Shown in pieces: positions 7,002-12,475 of a stretch of DNA of 12,475 nt. The notes beneath the pieces are model-generated. The model did not search any database and was not told the origin of the DNA. It saw only the letters and a program-made list of their open reading frames with translations. Each line of letters begins with the position of its first letter. Within the stretch, counting starts at the first letter, position 1. This DNA is from Bacteroides sp. CAG:1076 (GTDB lineage: Bacteria; Bacteroidota; Bacteroidia; Bacteroidales; Bacteroidaceae). The DNA lies in contig HF993284.1 of the NCBI GenBank assembly GCA_000436795.1, positions 4,267 to 16,741 of the forward strand. Reading direction: 5' to 3'. A program made the position numbers and the translations under genes.

Positions 7002-10000
7002 TTATTTATATTCCTGCCAGCTCTTTATCTGTATATCTTCCTGTTTCATGCTACAGAAAGCTTCAATGAATGCTTTTGCCAGACGGGCGTTGGTCATTAA
7101 TGGAATATTATGATCTATTGCTCCACGACGGATACGATATCCGTTTGTCAGCTCACGTTTGGAGTGGTTTTTCGGAATGTTGACTATCAAATCGAACTTA
7201 TGCTCGGCAATCATCTTCATCACATTGTTTTCGGCATGTGGGCGTTCGTCGGGCCAGAATACAGGAGTCGTCGGTATTCCATGTGAGTTGAGGAAGGTTG
7301 CCGTACCTGCTGTTGCATAAATGTGGTAACCGTTTTTGCTCAGCATGTGACTGGCATCCAGTAAATCAACTTTCGATTTGGTAGCTCCAGAAGAGAGAAG
7401 TATCGATTGTTTCGGAATCTTATAGCCTGTTGCAATCAGAGCATTGAGCAAAGCTTCGTTAAAATCGTCACCTAAACAGCCGACTTCTCCGGTTGATGAC
7501 ATGTCGACGCCTAATACAGGGTCGGCATTCTGAAGGCGTGCAAACGAGAATTGTGAAGCTTTTACCCCGATACGGTCGATGTCGAATGCTGACTTATCCG
7601 GGCGGGTATATGGAGCATCGAGCATGATACGTGTTGCTGTTTCGATAAAATTGCGTTTCAAGACCTTGGAAACAAACGGGAAACTACGTGAAGCACGCAA
7701 ATTACATTCTATAACCTTCACTTCATTTTTGCGGGCAAGATACTGAATGTTGAACGGACCGGAGATATTTAATTCCTGTGCAATCCGGCGACTGATTTTC
7801 TTGATTTGTCGCGCTGTAGAGAAATAAATTTGTTGAGCAGGGAATACGAGTGTTGCATCTCCCGAATGTACTCCTGCATATTCAATATGCTCTGAAATAG
7901 CATATTCTACTATTTCACCATTTTGTGCTACAGCATCGAATTCTATTTCTTTGGTTTCTTGCATGAACTGTGAAACAACTACCGGATATTCTTTCGAAAC
8001 CTCACTTGCCATCTGCAAGAAGCGGGTAAGCTCTTCTTCGTCGTAACATACGTTCATGGCGGCGCCACTTAATACATACGACGGACGGACTAGTACCGGA
8101 TAACCTACCTTGGCAACAAAGGCTTTTACGTCGTCCAGACTTGTCAGTTCCTGCCATGCGGGCTGGTCTATTCCTAACTGGTCGAGCATAGCCGAGAACT
8201 TGTTTCTGTTTTCGGCACGGTCGATAGATATAGGAGATGTTCCTAAAATAGGAACCGACTGGCGATAAAGTTTCATGGCAAGATTATTTGGAATTTGTCC
8301 ACCTACAGATACGATTACTCCACGTGGCTGTTCCAAATCGATGACATCGAGTACGCGTTCGAATGACAATTCATCGAAATACAGGCGGTCGCACATATCG
8401 TAATCGGTAGAAACTGTTTCTGGATTATAGTTGATCATAATTGACTTATATCCCAGCTTGCGTGCTGTCTGAATGGCATTGACTGAGCACCAGTCAAATT
8501 CTACTGATGAACCGATACGGTAGGCACCCGAACCAAGTACAACAACAGATTTTTCGTTCTTGTAGTAATTGACGTCATACCCTTCGGCACCGTACGTCAT
8601 ATAGAGGTAATTTGTCAGTTCCGGATGCTCGGATGCAACTGTATTGATACGTTTTACGGCTGGCAGTATGCCCAATTTCTTACGATAAGCACGTACGGCA
8701 AGATTCTCTTTTTCCATATTGCCGGTAGTTGGTTTCAAAACGAAGCGTGCAATCTGGAAATCCGAGAACCCCAATACTTTTGCTTTGCGTAGGACGTCGG
8801 CAGGAAGTTCTTCCAGTGAGTTATACGATTGCAGTTTGGCCTTATAGTCAACAATATTTTTTAGTTTACCTATGAACCATGGGTCTATTTTAGTTAAGTC
8901 GTAAATACGCTGGATATCATATCCTTCTTCCAAAGCCTGTGCAATGGCAAATATTCGTAAGTCTGTAGGGTTGGCAAGTTCATCGTCCAGATTGTCAAAG
9001 CGTGTGTGGTCATTACCAACAAAACCATGCATGCCTTGTCCGATCATACGGAGTCCTTTCTGGATGATTTCCTCAAACGAACGTCCGATAGACATGATTT
9101 CACCAACCGATTTCATACTGGAACCGATGCGGCGTGATACACCGACAAATTTGGTTAAATCCCAGCGTGGAATCTTGCAAATTAAATAGTCGAGTGAAGG
9201 AGCTACATATGCCGAGTTCGGAGTGCCCATTTCACCGATTTCATCAAGTGTATATCCTAATGCGATTTTGGCAGCAACAAAAGCGAGCGGATATCCTGTT
9301 GCTTTGGATGCTAAAGCAGAGGAACGGCTGAGGCGGGCATTTACTTCAATTACACGGTAGTCGTTTGTGTCGGCGTTGAAAGCATATTGGATATTACATT
9401 CTCCTACAATGCCTAAATGGCGAATGCATTGTTTTGATAAGTCTTGCAGCATGGTGACCTGATCTTGTGTCAGAGAACAAGTAGGAGCAACAACGATGGA
9501 TTCACCTGTATGAATACCCAGTGGGTCGAAGTTTTCCATACTTGCAACGGTAAAGCAATGGTCGTTTGCATCGCGGATTACTTCAAATTCTATTTCTTTC
9601 CATCCTTTAAGTGATTCTTCTACTAATATCTGTGGAGAGAACGTAAAGGCACTTTCTGCCAGTTCAATGAATTTTTCTTCATTGGGACAGATTCCGCTTC
9701 CCAGTCCGCCAAGAGCATATGCCGAGCGAATCATGACCGGATAGCCTATACGACGTGCAGCAGTCAGTGCGTCTTCCATGTTTTCTACGGCTTGGCTGAC
9801 TGGGGTCTTCATTTCTATTTCATTCAACTTCTTGACGAACAGATCACGGTCTTCCGTATACATGATTGCATCTACCGATGTACCCAGAACTTTTACACCA
9901 TATTCTTTCAGTACTCCTGTCTGATACAATTCAGTGCCACAGTTCAGCGCAGTTTGTCCTCCAAATGCAAGCAAGATTCCGTCGGGACGTTCTTTCTTAA

Positions 10001-10226
10001 TAATTTCGGTTACGAAATAAGGAGTTACAGGAAGAAAATATACTCGGTCGGCAATACCCTCCGAGGTTTGGATAGTAGCGATATTAGGATTGACTAATAC
10101 AGAACTGATACCTTCTTCACGCAAGGCTTTCAGCGCCTGAGAGCCTGAATAGTCGAATTCTCCGGCTTGTCCGATCTTGAGTGCACCTGAGCCGAGCACC
10201 AGGACTTTCTTTAATTCTTTCTTCAT
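7002..10226 (-). CDS. carB: Carbamoyl-phosphate synthase large subunit, CAD/CPS1-like type
   Basis: Makes carbamoyl phosphate from bicarbonate, two ATP and ammonia delivered by the glutaminase subunit CarA, for pyrimidine and arginine synthesis in the cytosol. The length of 1074 residues is full. Layout: first ATP-grasp half (1-400; GQAGEFDYSGSQ, GGQTALNCG, KGWKEIEFEVIRD, ARLSRSSALASKATG), helical oligomerisation domain (about 400-555), second ATP-grasp half (about 558-930; VVVLGSGAYRIGSSVEFDWC, NPETVSTDYD, GVHSGDATLV), and MGS-like allosteric domain (about 938-1074). Many segments match what I recall of animal CAD/CPS1 better than E. coli CarB, for example SVEFDWCSV, DMCDRLYFDE, GGQIPNNLAM and LGTSPISIDRAENR. 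There is no fused glutaminase: the protein starts directly at MKKELKKVLVLGSGA. It is not next to carA; upstream is divergent trpS, and downstream is a terminator. No exact promoter match was found for this strand. The enzyme call is very firm. Confidence 0.97.
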   Translation of the reverse strand: MKKELKKVLVLGSGALKIGQAGEFDYSGSQALKALREEGISSVLVNPNIATIQTSEGIADRVYFLPVTPYFVTEIIKKERPDGILLAFGGQTALNCGTELYQTGVLKEYGVKVLGTSVDAIMYTEDRDLFVKKLNEIEMKTPVSQAVENMEDALTAARRIGYPVMIRSAYALGGLGSGICPNEEKFIELAESAFTFSPQILVEESLKGWKEIEFEVIRDANDHCFTVASMENFDPLGIHTGESIVVAPTCSLTQDQVTMLQDLSKQCIRHLGIVGECNIQYAFNADTNDYRVIEVNARLSRSSALASKATGYPLAFVAAKIALGYTLDEIGEMGTPNSAYVAPSLDYLICKIPRWDLTKFVGVSRRIGSSMKSVGEIMSIGRSFEEIIQKGLRMIGQGMHGFVGNDHTRFDNLDDELANPTDLRIFAIAQALEEGYDIQRIYDLTKIDPWFIGKLKNIVDYKAKLQSYNSLEELPADVLRKAKVLGFSDFQIARFVLKPTTGNMEKENLAVRAYRKKLGILPAVKRINTVASEHPELTNYLYMTYGAEGYDVNYYKNEKSVVVLGSGAYRIGSSVEFDWCSVNAIQTARKLGYKSIMINYNPETVSTDYDMCDRLYFDELSFERVLDVIDLEQPRGVIVSVGGQIPNNLAMKLYRQSVPILGTSPISIDRAENRNKFSAMLDQLGIDQPAWQELTSLDDVKAFVAKVGYPVLVRPSYVLSGAAMNVCYDEEELTRFLQMASEVSKEYPVVVSQFMQETKEIEFDAVAQNGEIVEYAISEHIEYAGVHSGDATLVFPAQQIYFSTARQIKKISRRIAQELNISGPFNIQYLARKNEVKVIECNLRASRSFPFVSKVLKRNFIETATRIMLDAPYTRPDKSAFDIDRIGVKASQFSFARLQNADPVLGVDMSSTGEVGCLGDDFNEALLNALIATGYKIPKQSILLSSGATKSKVDLLDASHMLSKNGYHIYATAGTATFLNSHGIPTTPVFWPDERPHAENNVMKMIAEHKFDLIVNIPKNHSKRELTNGYRIRRGAIDHNIPLMTNARLAKAFIEAFCSMKQEDIQIKSWQEYK

Positions 10227-10293
10227 GGTGTTTTATTAATATAGATTTATTGGTTGTCATTCATTATCTTATACATGCAAAGAAACAATTAAT

Positions 10294-10325
10294 TTTGAAG
10301 AAAACAAAGGATTTGCTTATCTTTG
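10294..10325 (+). promoter_or_regulatory. Consensus Bacteroidetes promoter for trpS
   Basis: TTTG at 10294-10297, then 20 bases, then TATCTTTG at 10318-10325: both boxes and the spacing match TTTG-N19-21-TAnnTTTG. The ATG of trpS is 28 bases further on, giving a short leader of about 20 bases with no room for a tRNA-sensing leader or attenuator. Confidence 0.8.
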
Positions 10326-10332
10326 CTGCTAA

Positions 10333-11451
<1,119 letters not shown>

Positions 11452-11485
11452 TATTCAGGCTTTATAATTGAGTATAGCAGATAAG

Positions 11486-11540
11486 TCGCCATCCGGATAT
11501 ATGCAGATTCTTGTATTAACCGGCTGGCGATTTTTGTTTG
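11486..11540 (+). terminator. Rho-independent terminator of trpS
   Basis: TCGCCATCCGG at 11486-11496 pairs with CCGGCTGGCGA at 11520-11530 with one mismatch. The 23-base loop is followed by TTTTTGTTTG. It begins 35 bases after the trpS stop. Confidence 0.85.
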
Positions 11541-11545
11541 TATAG

Positions 11546-11601
11546 GATGAACAAAAAAAGGAAATGAGCTGTTCCTTATTATATATGCTTATTTGTTCAT
11601 C
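11546..11601 (+). repeat. Nested inverted repeat before the HIU hydrolase gene
   Basis: GATGAACAAA (11546-11555) is perfectly inverted as TTTGTTCATC (11592-11601), 36 bases apart. Between the arms a second hairpin, AAGGAA/TTCCTT (11558-11563 and 11572-11577, loop of 8), can form. The structure ends 16 bases before the ATG at 11618, so it may be in the leader RNA or act as a protein-binding site. No full TAnnTTTG promoter is seen; the closest is CTTATTTG at 11588-11595, which lies partly in the right arm. Confidence 0.5.
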
Positions 11602-11617
11602 TTAAAAAACATTACTT

Positions 11618-12028
11618 ATGAAGAAAATTGCGCTGAGTTGTATACTCTTGTTTTTGTCTTTGGGCTTTGGACTGGCTCAGGAAAATTCATATCAATTATC
11701 AAGTCATATTCTGGATATTACTCAGGGGAAACCTGCTCCTAATGTGAAAATCAGTCTGTATAAACAACAGACTGACGGAAAATGGAAAATGGTAGAAGAA
11801 AAACTGACCGATGAAAATGGACGTGTTAAGGATTTCTTAAAAGAAGATGGTACAGAGCATGATGGGGTATATAAACTTATTTATCATGTAAAACCTTATT
11901 TTGACTTGATGGGAGAAGATACATTTTATCCATTTGTAGAAGTTGCTTTCGAAATAAAGGGGAAGAGTCACTATCACGTGCCTATAACTTTATCTCCTTA
12001 TGGCTATTCTACATACCGTGGAAATTGA
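11618..12028 (+). CDS. uraH: Secreted transthyretin-like protein / 5-hydroxyisourate hydrolase
   Basis: HIU hydrolases convert 5-hydroxyisourate, the product of uricase, to OHCU in the urate breakdown pathway and form tetramers of the transthyretin fold. The 136-residue product has a signal peptide (MKKIALSCILLFLSLGFGLA, likely cut after Ala20), so the mature protein of about 116 residues is the normal domain length and should act in the periplasm. Expected catalytic positions are present: His30 in SSHILD, Arg69 in DENGRV, and His120 in HYHVPITLSPYGYSTYRG. The family's C-terminal signature is YRGS; here it ends YRGN, with the stop directly after. No uricase, OHCU decarboxylase or allantoin genes are in the window. 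It is preceded by a nested inverted repeat and followed by the tRNA promoter, so it looks monocistronic. Family membership is secure; activity on HIU in vivo is an inference. Confidence 0.88.
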   Translation: MKKIALSCILLFLSLGFGLAQENSYQLSSHILDITQGKPAPNVKISLYKQQTDGKWKMVEEKLTDENGRVKDFLKEDGTEHDGVYKLIYHVKPYFDLMGEDTFYPFVEVAFEIKGKSHYHVPITLSPYGYSTYRGN

Positions 12029-12119
12029 TATTAAAGGTTGGTTGCAAAGGCATCGAAGCCCTAAAAAATACTTTTTTGCTTGCTTTACGGCTGTTTTTGT
12101 AAAAAAAATGAAGCAAATA

Positions 12120-12150
12120 TTTGCATATTCAAAATAAAGCCGTACCTTTG
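12120..12150 (+). promoter_or_regulatory. Consensus Bacteroidetes promoter for the tRNA-Val cluster
   Basis: TTTG at 12120-12123, a 19-base spacer, then TACCTTTG at 12143-12150 fits TTTG-N19-21-TAnnTTTG exactly. The first tRNA begins 27 bases later, leaving a short 5' leader to be removed by RNase P. No such pair is seen in the short spacers between the tRNAs, so all three are probably one transcript. Confidence 0.82.
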
Positions 12151-12176
12151 CAACCGCAATTGAGAACGAGAGATTA

Positions 12177-12254
12177 GGGCGTTTAGCTCAGCTGGTTCAG
12201 AGCATCTGCCTTACAAGCAGAGGGTCGGCGGTTCGAATCCGTCAACGCCCACCA
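12177..12254 (+). tRNA. tRNA-Val (anticodon TAC), copy 1
   Basis: A full cloverleaf can be drawn: acceptor GGGCGTT/AACGCCC, D arm GCTC...GAGC, anticodon stem TCTGC/GCAGA with loop CTTACAA (anticodon TAC, reading GUA and related valine codons), T arm GGCGG-TTCGAAT-CCGTC, and discriminator A at 12251. CCA follows directly (12252-12254), so this copy has an encoded 3' end, perhaps by chance. The body, without CCA, is 75 bases. Confidence 0.96.
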
Positions 12255-12287
12255 CTAAACCTACTCTTGTTTTTCAATTCACTTTTG

Positions 12288-12362
12288 GGGCGTTTAGCTC
12301 AGCTGGTTCAGAGCATCTGCCTTACAAGCAGAGGGTCGGCGGTTCGAATCCGTCAACGCCCA
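12288..12362 (+). tRNA. tRNA-Val (anticodon TAC), copy 2
   Basis: Identical to copy 1 over all 75 bases, with anticodon TAC. After the discriminator A (12362) comes CTCCC, so CCA is not encoded and must be added by the CCA enzyme. The spacer from copy 1 is about 33 bases and AT-rich. Confidence 0.96.
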
Positions 12363-12399
12363 CTCCCAAAAAGTATAAATGGTCAAATTTTCCCCTTTG

Positions 12400-12474
12400 G
12401 GGCGTTTAGCTCAGCTGGTTCAGAGCATCTGCCTTACAAGCAGAGGGTCGGCGGTTCGAATCCGTCAACGCCCA
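12400..12474 (+). tRNA. tRNA-Val (anticodon TAC), copy 3, at window edge
   Basis: Identical to copies 1 and 2 through the discriminator A at 12474. The window ends one base later (C), so it cannot be seen whether CCA is encoded or whether further copies follow. The spacer from copy 2 is 37 bases. Confidence 0.95.
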
Positions 12475-12475
12475 C

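Noticed and set aside
10227..10293. Promoter for carB on the minus strand
   Set aside because: TTTG-like sequences exist, but no TAnnTTTG at the right spacing was found, so no site can be given.
12041..12100. Possible terminator after the HIU hydrolase gene (GGC-ATCGAA-GCC, then AT-rich sequence with T-runs)
   Set aside because: Only 3 GC pairs and no T-run directly after the stem; too weak to call.

Overview
The window looks like core chromosome of a Bacteroidales bacterium (Bacteroides, Phocaeicola or a close relative). The evidence is moderately AT-rich DNA, no Shine-Dalgarno-like sequences before the starts, several matches to the Bacteroidetes promoter (TTTG, 19-21 bp, TAnnTTTG), a large secreted family 2 glycoside hydrolase, and secreted proteins with short signal peptides or a lipobox. 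I cannot fix the genus from this sequence alone.

Layout. At 1-2729 (+) is a secreted GH2 glycosidase that is open at the left edge. From 2730 to 3165 is a non-coding gap holding a small GC-rich stem-loop and a roughly 177 bp fold-back, MITE-like element that carries a strong bidirectional terminator. yaaA (3166-3930, -) is divergent from a two-gene unit: a secreted TlpA/ResA-like thioredoxin (4053-4571) and a maltose-acetyltransferase-type sugar O-acetyltransferase (4594-5169). A long stem-loop separates these from a convergent lipoprotein gene with an intact transglutaminase-like Cys-His-Asp triad (5279-6826, -). carB follows (7002-10226, -) with a clear terminator. It is divergent from trpS (10354-11451, +), which has a consensus promoter and a terminator. 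Next is a small secreted transthyretin-like/5-hydroxyisourate hydrolase gene (11618-12028, +). The window ends with three identical tRNA-Val(TAC) genes behind a consensus promoter.

How the genes relate. Most are independent housekeeping or envelope genes and do not form one pathway. The YaaA / secreted thioredoxin pair is loosely linked by oxidative or thiol stress, and its two candidate promoters face each other about 30 bp apart. trpS and the tRNA-Val genes belong to translation. carB supplies carbamoyl phosphate, but no carA lies here.

No CRISPR array, phage, defence island or conjugative module is visible, and I do not see a wholly new system. The most interesting items are: a CarB that reads like the eukaryotic CAD/CPS1 type, including the tryptophan of the effector pocket; a periplasmic HIU hydrolase without urate-pathway neighbours and ending YRGN; the MITE-like element that doubles as a terminator; and a nested inverted repeat in front of the HIU hydrolase gene.
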